Shown in pieces: positions 18,184 to 24,647 of a stretch of 64,000 bases of DNA. The position numbers were made by a program, and so were the translations under genes. A model generated the notes under the pieces. That model was not told where the DNA came from. It saw nothing but the letters and a program-made list of their open reading frames with translations, and did not search any database. Source of the stretch: JAJFKX01 sp965230265 (lineage in GTDB: Bacteria > Pseudomonadota > Gammaproteobacteria > Xanthomonadales > Wenzhouxiangellaceae); contig OZ245999.1 of the NCBI GenBank assembly GCA_965230265.1, positions 1,488,001 to 1,552,000 on the forward strand, given 5' to 3'. Within the stretch, counting starts at the first letter, position 1. The number at the start of each line of letters is the position of its first letter.

Positions 18184-18232
18184 GTTCTCTGTATGTTCTA
18201 TATAGTGTTCTACACACGTTCTCTGTGTGTTC
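18184..18232. promoter_or_regulatory. Five phased GTTC repeats upstream of the SRAP gene
   Basis: GTTC occurs at 18184, 18195, 18207, 18218 and 18229, at intervals of 11, 12, 11 and 11 bases; four of the copies read GTTCT. Three of the intervals exactly fit GTTC-N7-GTTC, the LexA box described in Alphaproteobacteria. The array lies in the 391-base gap between the divergent DUF885 peptidase and SRAP genes. A regulator that binds every helical turn, possibly a LexA-type SOS repressor, is a reasonable inference. The classic gammaproteobacterial box CTGT-N8-ACAG is absent. Confidence 0.5.
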
Positions 18233-18319
18233 ATGATAATAATAAGAACGACCGGTACAGTGTAAATTATGGGTGTCCACAGCGCTTAAACTGCAAGGAT
18301 GCAGGCCCATCTTTTTACT

Positions 18320-18341
18320 GGCTGCCAATGGAGTGGCAGCC
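18320..18341. other. Small hairpin in the SRAP gene leader
   Basis: GGCTGCC, 8-base loop, GGCAGCC. It lies 63 bases before the SRAP start and is not followed by a U-tract. It may be a leader structure. Confidence 0.35.
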
Positions 18342-18404
18342 ATTATTCAACTTATACTGGCGAATGTATTAAGGGCATATAGAACTATAACGGTTACTGA
18401 AGTT

Positions 18405-19172
18405 ATGTGTGGAAGATTGGCCATTATTGCCTACCTGAGGCAACTGCGAGAATATCTGGGGCTTCCTGGGGATGCGCCAGAAGGCCTTATTGAGCGTTAT
18501 AACTTACCACCCAGCTATCAACGCGCAGGTGAAACCGTCTGGGAAAAGGCGCCAGCTTTGTTCATGCACAATGGTCAAAAGCGACTGTCTATGCTGACCT
18601 GGCCGCTGGTGCCTTCCTGGACCAAGGGCCAATTACCCAAGTTCAGTACTGCCAACTGCCGCAGTGAGCCCGACGAAGCGTTTTCTGTCACTGTATCCAA
18701 AAAAAGAACGTTTGCAGGTGCCTGGCGGCGGCAGCAGCGTTGTCTGGTATTGGCCTCCTGGTTTTATGAATGGGACCAGCGCAGCCAGCCGAAAACGCCA
18801 TACCGGGTATATCCACTCAACGAACCCTTTTTTACTTTTGCCGGTCTGTGGGATCGTTCCATTAGCGATGCAGGGCAGGTGATTGAATCATTCACTGTTA
18901 TCACCAGCGAGCCCAATCAATTGCTCACAGATATTGGTCACCATCGTGCACCGGTGCTTGTCGAGCCGAAAGCTTGGGACACCTGGTTAAGCGGCAAGCC
19001 TGCTCAGGCTGAACAACTATTGGTACCACCGCCTGCTGATGAAATGGCCGCTGTGGAAGTCAGTAAGGCTGTCAACAACCCAACTTATGATGATAAAGAT
19101 TTACTGCAGCCAGCGGGGCCCAGGGGCTTGGAGCACAAATTGGCATTCCGGTGTGAACCAGGCTCTGCTTAG
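18405..19172 (+). CDS. yedK: SRAP-domain protein (HMCES/YedK family), abasic-site DNA shield
   Basis: 255 residues starting MCGR at ATG 18405; the start is fixed because the family removes Met and uses Cys2 to form a thiazolidine link with abasic sites in single-stranded DNA. Other active-site positions are visible: STANCRSE near 81-88, SWFYEWD with Glu122, and GHHRAP near 178-183 where the family usually has HxRMP. SRAP proteins protect replication forks at abasic sites. The substitution of Met by Ala after HHR is mild. The unusual GTTC array upstream suggests SOS-type control. Downstream lies an IS relic, so the gene borders a disturbed region. Confidence 0.92.
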   Translation: MCGRLAIIAYLRQLREYLGLPGDAPEGLIERYNLPPSYQRAGETVWEKAPALFMHNGQKRLSMLTWPLVPSWTKGQLPKFSTANCRSEPDEAFSVTVSKKRTFAGAWRRQQRCLVLASWFYEWDQRSQPKTPYRVYPLNEPFFTFAGLWDRSISDAGQVIESFTVITSEPNQLLTDIGHHRAPVLVEPKAWDTWLSGKPAQAEQLLVPPPADEMAAVEVSKAVNNPTYDDKDLLQPAGPRGLEHKLAFRCEPGSA

Positions 19173-19211
19173 GCTATATTCATAAAAAGCTCTGAACGTT
19201 TTACCATTTAT

Positions 19212-19505
19212 TTACCGGTCATGCATAAAGTCAATCGACCATACCGCATTGGTCTGTTTGGGTTCACTCAATGCCTCCGGGCGCTTATGCTTTAAACGAC
19301 GTCTCGGTTCTATGCGCAGGTTTGGCTTTAACTCCCGATAGACCCGACTCACTTGTGATTCCATTGGCGGCTTTTGGTGTTGTATCCGCACCCCATGCTT
19401 AGACCATCATTGATAGAAACTGGTACCGCTTTGCTCACGACATAGCACGGGAACTGGAACCTAGCTTCGATTTGCTTAAATATCTGAAAGGTTTAATTTT
19501 CTGTG
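19212..19505 (-). pseudogene. Decayed IS3-family transposase relic (orfA/orfB fragments)
   Basis: Conceptual translation of the minus strand gives, from 19505 down: ENxTFQIFKQIEA, then after a one-base frameshift VPVPVLCREQSGTSFYQ, a TGA stop, WSKHG, and in the same frame VSRVYRELKPNLRIEPRRRL, then WSIDFMHDR before a stop at 19212. These match the orfA helix-turn-helix (KQxEAGxPVxELCREHGxSxATFYQW) and the start of the orfB DDE integrase region (VYRELxLNLRIKPRKRL, WSMDFMxD) of IS3-family elements. About 300 bases remain of an element near 1.2 kb; the catalytic core and both ends are missing. It marks a past insertion at the edge of the accessory stretch. The rest of the gap up to 19703 shows no other recognisable gene. 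Confidence 0.7.
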
Positions 19506-19703
19506 TCGCCTGGCTTGTTCATCTATAGGCTCTGCTTATTACTAGAAAGCTCTGCCTCTACATATGCTTGTTTTCTAGGAGGCCACAAAAACGCCGACTT
19601 ATTCCACAAGAAGCTGTATTTAAATGAACCTATTGCTCACCAGATTGCACTCAATGTATGAGATCAGGGAGAGATCGATGTTTATTTAAAAAGGAAAGTC
19701 TTT

Positions 19704-19973
19704 ATGGAAAAAGGTAACACTGTGAAAAATGTGAAAAAAACCTCACAACACTCAAGTAAAAACGTATTAAATACATCTCCAAAAAACATAAAAAAGACAA
19801 TAGAAAATACGTTCAAAAAGATGCAAAAGAAGTTTGTCGATTTGTATTTAGAAGATGAAGCTGTTTTTGTGAAATTAATAACAAACTCATTCCCTAAGGT
19901 AAAATCTAACAATGAAATGCTTGATTTATTAATAGGCTATGCAAAAACAAACAACTTCCAGCAATTAATTTAG
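19704..19973 (+). CDS. Small Lys-rich protein of unknown function
   Basis: 89 residues. AAAAGGAAAG a few bases before ATG 19704 is a good ribosome binding site. The N-terminal half is basic and Ser/Asn-rich (KKTSQHSSKNVLNTSPKNIK); the C-terminal half is predicted helical (FVDLYLEDEAVFVKLI, then EMLDLLIGYAKTNNFQ). No signal peptide or membrane segment. Its A+T content is far above that of the flanking core genes, which suggests foreign origin. No family recognised. It lies between the IS3 relic and GC-richer sequence of different composition. Confidence 0.5.
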   Translation: MEKGNTVKNVKKTSQHSSKNVLNTSPKNIKKTIENTFKKMQKKFVDLYLEDEAVFVKLITNSFPKVKSNNEMLDLLIGYAKTNNFQQLI

Positions 19974-20223
19974 TCAAAAAGATGACAACAAAAGAGTTAT
20001 CCGGCGGCACTGCCGGCTCTACGCCAGACGCGGCTATTTCGACCCCACCAAACCCGATCAACAAGCCGAGACAGGTTATTACGAGCAGCAAGGCGGCCCG
20101 TCGCCTGCTGCCGAAATAACTGACTCGGCCGAGCCGTCAAAACCATCCAGAGTCAGGGTATTCGGTCAGGGTGGCACCAGAACATCACCACCTCTCTCAA
20201 AACGTTCAGATGATGACAAATGA
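19972..20223 (+). pseudogene. Possible 3' remnant of a gene
   Basis: An open frame of 83 codons without a start codon runs from 19972 to TGA 20223. It contains RRGYFDPTKPDQQAETGYYE and ends VRVFGQGGTRTSPPLSKRSD plus DDK. It is one base out of frame with the preceding small gene, much more G+C-rich, and protein-like in composition, so it may be the tail of a gene truncated by rearrangement. A second frame gives a 45-residue ORF from ATG 19981 (MTTKELSGGTAGSTPDAAIS) without a clear ribosome binding site. Which, if either, is real cannot be decided here. Confidence 0.3.
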
Positions 20224-20316
20224 TTGATTTTAAAAGAAATATCAAATCATCCAGACAAGCTCAAATTTCTATGCTATTGTTTTATTCAATCAGAGAAGGT
20301 TACAGATACTTTACAG

Positions 20317-20523
20317 TCCGGATGGGCTCTGGTATCCGGGGACCTATCTGATCGGGTAAGAGGTCTGCCGGTGGCACACCATCTACTAACTACCCGGCGA
20401 AGCGCCTGTTAGTGGTGCGACGCGCAATCTCATTTTTGGGGATAGCGCTGTTTCCATACTGAGGGCCCTGGCCGAGGGCTTTAAACACAGGTGTATTAAC
20501 TCCTGGATCGGTTCAGGAATTAA
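20317..20523 (+). ncRNA. Candidate structured RNA: run of five hairpins
   Basis: Consecutive inverted repeats cover about 200 noncoding bases: TCCGGAT/ATCCGGG (20317-20340); GACCT/AGGTC (20341-20365); CACC-bulge-ACTAAC/GTTAGTGGTG with inner GGCG/CGCC (20377-20417); GCCCT/AGGGC (20465-20479); TTAA-x-TCCTG/CAGGA-x-TTAA (20496-20523). The last stem ends just before the GGAG of a 31-residue ORF. A terminator hairpin follows that ORF. The region could be a leader that controls the ORF or an independent RNA. It does not match a riboswitch, tmRNA, group II intron or retron that I recognise. Strand is assumed from the downstream ORF. Confidence 0.4.
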
Positions 20524-20536
20524 CTGGAGACTATCA

Positions 20537-20632
20537 ATGTTTTCATACGTTAGTTCCAAATTTAGATTACTGGTAAATGTAGCCAGAATTATTGAGGCAA
20601 TAGCCTTATTGATTTTCGTTATCAAATACTAG
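20537..20632 (+). CDS. 31-residue putative small membrane protein
   Basis: Short ORF with GGAG 8 bases before ATG 20537. The sequence begins MFSYVSSKFRLLVNVARIIE and ends AIALLIFVIKY. A basic amphipathic first half is followed by a hydrophobic stretch of about 12-14 residues, as in small inner-membrane proteins and type I toxin peptides. It sits between a run of RNA hairpins and a terminator-like hairpin, so it looks like an independent transcription unit. No family recognised; expression is unproven. Confidence 0.45.
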   Translation: MFSYVSSKFRLLVNVARIIEAIALLIFVIKY

Positions 20633-20644
20633 AATCACTGGTGA

Positions 20645-20664
20645 AGGGCGGTTAAACCCGCCCT
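20645..20664 (+). terminator. Terminator hairpin after the 31-residue ORF
   Basis: Perfect 7-bp GC-rich stem AGGGCGG / CCGCCCT with a 6-base loop, 12 bases after the small ORF stop, followed by GATCCTT. A plausible intrinsic terminator with a weak U-tract. Confidence 0.55.
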
Positions 20665-20693
20665 GATCCTTAACACAACTACTAAAGGCTTCT

Positions 20694-21074
20694 ATGAAAT
20701 TAGATCAATTTGTCGCTGACACACTTACCCAAATCGTTAAGGGTATTAAAAAATCACAACAAGATTTAATAAACGACAATTCATCAAACAGCGATCAAAC
20801 TGACATAAATATTGAAAACGGCACGATCGTTCCTCACTACGATTTTTATCCAAAAGATATTCACATATCAAGTGATCGAAAACCTATTTTTTATGTAGAT
20901 TTTGATGTTGCCTTGACTGTCTCTAATGAAGCCGATGCAGAAGCAACTGTCTCAGTAATGAGCTTGCTTAAGGGATCTGCTTCAATTAAAGACTCAAATT
21001 CTTCTGTCAATCGTATTCAATTTAACGTACCTATAATATATCCATCTGTTAATCCCGGAACGCCCACGGAATGA
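20694..21074 (+). CDS. Small conserved-type hypothetical protein
   Basis: 126 residues. The N-terminus MKLDQFVADTLTQIVKGIKK is helical; after a polar linker comes a beta-rich part with YVDFDVALTVSNEADAEATV and SSVNRIQFNVPIIYP. This helix-then-sandwich pattern (FDVAxT...SRIxFxVP) resembles a widespread family of small cytoplasmic proteins of unknown function. No signal peptide. ACTAAAGG upstream gives a modest ribosome binding site. The last 26 bases overlap the convergent gene at 21049. Low G+C like the other small genes in this stretch. Confidence 0.6.
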   Translation: MKLDQFVADTLTQIVKGIKKSQQDLINDNSSNSDQTDINIENGTIVPHYDFYPKDIHISSDRKPIFYVDFDVALTVSNEADAEATVSVMSLLKGSASIKDSNSSVNRIQFNVPIIYPSVNPGTPTE

Positions 21075-21330
21075 CAGGCTTGCCAGCTTCAAGCTGTTCC
21101 ATTACCCATTGAAACCCCGGCATTTGCCGCATATAGAAGCTGCCCATGATTTCGCCCCAGCTGAAGCTGTTGCCGGCAGGGCACCACAGAATTCCGTTAT
21201 CCACACACCAACCGTCAAACCTGTCTGACAGCCAGGCATTGCGCTGGTAGATATCCAAGGCCCACTTTGTGAATTCTACTGGTGGTTTTTCGATGATTCG
21301 ATCGCGGGTTAAATTTCCAAGGCATTCCAT
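21049..21330 (-). CDS. Hypothetical protein, 93 residues
   Basis: Starts at ATG 21330 behind an excellent ribosome binding site (AAGGAGG), which argues it is expressed. Aromatic-rich soluble protein: WALDIYQRNAWLSDRFDGWC, then DNGILWCPAGNSFSWGEIMG, ending VIPWAFRD. Seven Trp and two Cys in 93 residues is unusual. No membrane segment and no family recognised. It overlaps the previous gene tail to tail. Trp-rich small proteins with strong ribosome binding sites are common in phage and plasmid cargo, which would fit the accessory nature of this stretch, but this is inference. Confidence 0.6.
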   Translation of the reverse strand: MECLGNLTRDRIIEKPPVEFTKWALDIYQRNAWLSDRFDGWCVDNGILWCPAGNSFSWGEIMGSFYMRQMPGFQWVMEQLEAGKPVIPWAFRD

Positions 21331-21504
21331 GCGTTCCTCCTTGCGCCTTTGCTCTGCGGGGTACTGGGGCGGCAGCCCCGGTGCAGACCGAGACCGCGGT
21401 TATTGAACGAAGTTTGGGTTTTTCAGGTTAAGACAGGCCTTGTAAGGCCCTCAGATCGCCATACTGCTGACCAAATCCCCTTTATGGTTTTTAATAACAT
21501 TTTA

Positions 21505-21520
21505 CATAATATACATTATG
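21505..21520. promoter_or_regulatory. Palindrome overlapping the start of the broken gene
   Basis: CATAATATACATTATG: 6-bp perfect arms, 4-base centre, the last three bases being the ATG of the following ORF. The position suggests autoregulation or blocking of translation. No experimental support. Confidence 0.3.
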
Positions 21521-21838
21521 CGAAGTATTGTTATTAGATATAACAGCTACCGAAACATCGGCTATGTACCTGAAACAATCAAAATCACCATACACAACGA
21601 GAACGTCGAAGCCCTTCTGGCTCGCTATAAAGATGTTATCGGTACGGATTAGCGTGATTGGATTGCGGCTAAACAAGGGAATTTACGAAAAGGACTAAGC
21701 AATGCTAAGGTAAAAGCTGTCATCAATACTATTCCCGATTATGGCTTTGCAGATGTTCTACAGCGCTTGGCAAAAAATCTAGGTGACTCCACGCTAAGAG
21801 GAAGCCTAGAGGCAATGAAGATAGCACTTAAGCTATAG
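21518..21838 (+). pseudogene. Small gene interrupted by an in-frame TAG
   Basis: From ATG 21518 the frame reads MRSIVIRYNSYRNIGYVPET, continues to KDVIGTD, meets TAG at 21650-21652, then continues openly for 61 codons (RDWIAAKQGNLRKGLSNAKV ... LEAMKIALKL) to TAG 21836-21838. Both halves look like one 105-residue soluble protein, with a beta-like first part and a helical second part. Either a recent nonsense mutation, a sequencing error or stop readthrough explains this. There is no obvious ribosome binding site for a separate second ORF at the break. Family unknown. Confidence 0.4.
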
Positions 21839-22011
21839 ATTGTAAGCTACTGTTTTTACTGTTATTTCTATTCGCTCTATTTTCTGGAGTTAATTTTAAT
21901 ATTGAGATAGCTATCAATCAAAACGGTTAGGAGTTTGCTGCTTACGACTGATATATTAGCGTTTTCATGTTCTAAAATTGATTCAGAAACATCACAAAGG
22001 AGTTCAGTGAT

Positions 22012-22389
22012 ATGTCACGAGATATAGGCCTGCTTATAGGGCGCATCATGTTGGTCATTGTTTATCTGCTGGGCGTAACAGCATTGTTCAAAGGACAGGT
22101 ACCAGTCGAATACGCCGCCGGTAAAGGCTTCCCTGCCTGGCTGACTTGGATTGGCTATATGGTTAAGGTTTTTGGTGGATTGTTTGTGCTGATTGGGCTT
22201 TTTACACGGTTGGGCGCAAGCGGTCTCATCATATTCACTTTGATCACTGCATTTGTTTTCCACCCATTGCCTGATTCAGTCTTTTTTAAAGAAATTTCGA
22301 TGATTGGTGGTCTTGTTTTATTGTTGGTTGTTGGGCCTGGGCGATTCAGTGTCGATAATTACCTTTCGCGTAAGCGAAATATGAATTAA
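22012..22389 (+). CDS. DoxX-family membrane protein
   Basis: 125 residues with four hydrophobic helices (about 5-22, 45-65, 68-86, 95-112). The opening GRIMLVIVYLLGVTALFK, the middle MVKVFGGLFVLIGLFTRLGA and the ending LVLLLVVGPGRFSVDN are typical of the DoxX/DoxD-like inner-membrane family, which has been linked to redox or thiosulfate metabolism and often has no known substrate. AAAGGAG lies 9 bases before ATG 22012. It marks the return to ordinary chromosome after the accessory stretch. Not obviously in an operon with the next gene, 129 bases on. Confidence 0.85.
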   Translation: MSRDIGLLIGRIMLVIVYLLGVTALFKGQVPVEYAAGKGFPAWLTWIGYMVKVFGGLFVLIGLFTRLGASGLIIFTLITAFVFHPLPDSVFFKEISMIGGLVLLLVVGPGRFSVDNYLSRKRNMN

Positions 22390-22518
22390 GTGGGTTAGGT
22401 ATCAGTTTGACCATGCCCGTTACCAATAGTGATAACGTTAATGTCCGATTGCGGCCAGTATATGCCCTCTTCTGGCATTACCATTTAAACATCATCAAGA
22501 ACCAAGAGTAACGATTCA

Positions 22519-23295
22519 ATGGATCAAAAAGAAAAAGCCCGCGCTTTTAAAGAGTTGCATATCAGTGGCAAACCGCTTGTGCTGTTTAATATCTGGGATG
22601 CTGGCAGTGCCCAGGCTGTCGCAAAGGCCGGCGCCAAGGCCATCGCCACAGGCAGTTGGTCTGTGGCAGCAGCTCAAGGATATGACGATGGCGAGCAAAT
22701 CCCGTTGTCGTTTGTGGAAATGATCACCAGCAGAATTGCCGCCAGTGTAGATCTCCCTGTCAGTATCGATTTTGAAGGTGGTTATGCTGCTGAGCCAGAA
22801 GCAGTTGCTGATAATGTGCAGCGCATTCTGCAAGCAGGTGCCGTGGGGATTAACTTCGAGGATCGGGTCGTCACTGGTGAAGGCCTGTATACGATTAAAC
22901 AGCAAAGCCAACGGATATCCGCTATCCGGTTACGTGCAGAGTCAATAGGAATACCCATGGTGATCAATGCCCGCACGGACTTGTTTTTACAGGAAACGGA
23001 CCGCTCAAAACACGCCGCTTTAATCGATCAAACCATGCAACGTGCTGATGCCTATGCTGATGCTGGAGCCTCCAGCTTTTTTGTGCCCGGTGTGGTCGAT
23101 ATTGATCTGATCAAAACGATCTGTGCAAACAGCTCCCTACCTGTTAATGTCATGGCCACGAAAGACACACCCTCAATCGCTGAGCTTGCTCAGATCGGTG
23201 TGGCAAGAATCAGCCATGGCCCAGGACCTTATGCGCAGGCCCATCTATATTTGAAAGAAAAATATACTAACATTTACAATAAGTTACTTCATTAA
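22519..23295 (+). CDS. PEP mutase / isocitrate lyase superfamily enzyme
   Basis: 258-residue TIM-barrel protein. Family features: FNIWDAGSAQAVAKAGAKAIATGS at the front (WDAGSA motif), SIDFEGGY for metal/substrate binding, INFEDRV and VINARTD (the ED and NARTD motifs that bind the Mg-oxyanion). This belongs to the ICL_PEPM group that includes 2-methylisocitrate lyase, oxaloacetate hydrolase and carboxyphosphonoenolpyruvate mutases. The catalytic loop lacks the KKCGH of true isocitrate lyase, so the substrate is uncertain. No phosphonate or methylcitrate genes are adjacent. Confidence 0.85.
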   Translation: MDQKEKARAFKELHISGKPLVLFNIWDAGSAQAVAKAGAKAIATGSWSVAAAQGYDDGEQIPLSFVEMITSRIAASVDLPVSIDFEGGYAAEPEAVADNVQRILQAGAVGINFEDRVVTGEGLYTIKQQSQRISAIRLRAESIGIPMVINARTDLFLQETDRSKHAALIDQTMQRADAYADAGASSFFVPGVVDIDLIKTICANSSLPVNVMATKDTPSIAELAQIGVARISHGPGPYAQAHLYLKEKYTNIYNKLLH

Positions 23296-23511
23296 CTTTT
23301 AGTAAAATCTATGTATTTTTTATCTACATGCTTACCATAAGCAGAGCTTCCTGCTCTTAACTGGTGCCCAGCAAAATTTACAGCAGTGTCGAAATTGCCC
23401 GAAACTGTTCGTCAATAGTGTAGATTGGTTTACAATTTCAAGATTGATTCGGCCGGGCAAATCCCCATATTGACCTAGCCATTATTACGGGTTAGCTGGC
23501 TCACGAGACTC

Positions 23512-24636
23512 ATGAAAAAACGCATATTTTTTACCATTATTGGTTTGGCACTTCTGGTCATTGTCTTGGGTGGAATTAAGGGTACACAAATCGGTGCCCT
23601 GATTGCTTCCGGTGAAAACTTTATCGAACCTCCCCTGCCCGTTTCTGCGATTGAAGTCAGCGTCCAAACCTGGGATACCGAACTACGATCGGTCGGGGCA
23701 TTTGCCGCCATTGAAGGTGTTACAGTTTCTGCCGATCTGGCAGGTGCAGTGACCGCCATTGAGTTTATCTCCGGAACACAGGCCGAGGCCGGGCAGTTGC
23801 TGGTGCAGCAGGATATATCGACAGAGCAAGCTCAATTGCGCCAGGCGCAGGCAACAATTGTGCTGGCCGAGCAGGATTTGAAGCGCAGCCGCGAACTATT
23901 GGATTCACGAGCAGGCTCTCAGGCCGCATTTGATACCGCCAACGCGACCATGAAAGAAGCACAAGCTCAGGCCGATGCCATTCGTGCCACCATAGAGAAG
24001 AAAACCATTCGAGCGCCCTTCTCTGGTCGCCTCGGTATACGACAGGTCAATCTTGGACAAACTTTACGAGAAGGCGACCCTATTGTTTCGCTGCAAACCC
24101 TCGATCCTGTTTTTCTTAACTTTGTATTGCCTCAGCGGCATTTTAATCAGCTGAGCAATGGCTTGGAGGTGCGTGTCTTTACCGATGCTTTGGTAGAAAA
24201 TGGTGCGCCGGTACCCTTGAGTGGAACCATTACCACCATCAACCCAGAGGTCGATGCCAGTACCCGCAATCTGGCTGTGCAAGCCACCTTACCCAATCCT
24301 GATGGCCGGGTATTACCAGGCATGTCAGCCGCGGTGTCTGTGCTGCTGCCACAGCCTGAAACCATTCTGGCCATCCCCAGCACGGCTGTATTGAACGCTG
24401 CCTATGGTGATTCGGTTTACATTATTGAAAACAACAATGGTGCACAGGTTACTCGCCAGCAGTTTGTACGCTTGGGACGTAAGCAAGGTGATTTTGTGGC
24501 GGTTGAATCTGGTCTAGAAGCCGGTCAACAAGTGGTCAGCACGGGTGTTTTCAAACTGCGCAATGGCCAACCGGTTAGTATTGACAATACCCTTCAGCCG
24601 GACTTTCAGCTGTACCCGCAACCAGATAATCGATAG
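23512..24636 (+). CDS. RND efflux pump periplasmic adaptor (membrane fusion protein)
   Basis: 374 residues. An N-terminal membrane anchor/signal (KKRIFFTIIGLALLVIVLGG) is followed by the lipoyl half-motif ADLAGAVTAIEFISGTQAEA (residues 74-93), an alpha-helical hairpin rich in Gln/Ala, the second lipoyl half KTIRAPFSGRLGIRQVNLGQ and beta-barrel/membrane-proximal domains. This is the AcrA/MexE-type adaptor that connects the inner-membrane pump to an outer-membrane channel. It is 11 bases upstream of its pump gene. No TolC-like gene is nearby, so a shared outer-membrane channel must be used. ATG 23512 has only a weak ribosome binding site. Confidence 0.93.
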   Translation: MKKRIFFTIIGLALLVIVLGGIKGTQIGALIASGENFIEPPLPVSAIEVSVQTWDTELRSVGAFAAIEGVTVSADLAGAVTAIEFISGTQAEAGQLLVQQDISTEQAQLRQAQATIVLAEQDLKRSRELLDSRAGSQAAFDTANATMKEAQAQADAIRATIEKKTIRAPFSGRLGIRQVNLGQTLREGDPIVSLQTLDPVFLNFVLPQRHFNQLSNGLEVRVFTDALVENGAPVPLSGTITTINPEVDASTRNLAVQATLPNPDGRVLPGMSAAVSVLLPQPETILAIPSTAVLNAAYGDSVYIIENNNGAQVTRQQFVRLGRKQGDFVAVESGLEAGQQVVSTGVFKLRNGQPVSIDNTLQPDFQLYPQPDNR

Positions 24637-24647
24637 GCGTTTCAGCA

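Noticed and set aside
18184..18232. CRISPR-like repeats
   Set aside because: Repeat unit is only 4-5 bases and no cas genes are near.
18091..18404. Plus-strand ORF and N-terminal extension before yedK
   Set aside because: SRAP proteins need Cys as residue 2 after the initiator Met, which fixes the start at 18405.
20377..20417. Integron attC-like site (ACTAAC/GTTAGT with inner stem)
   Set aside because: Too short, cores do not fit RYYYAAC/GTTRRRY, and no integrase gene is present.
20317..20523. Group II intron or retron RNA
   Set aside because: No reverse transcriptase, no domain V-like hairpin, no intron boundaries.
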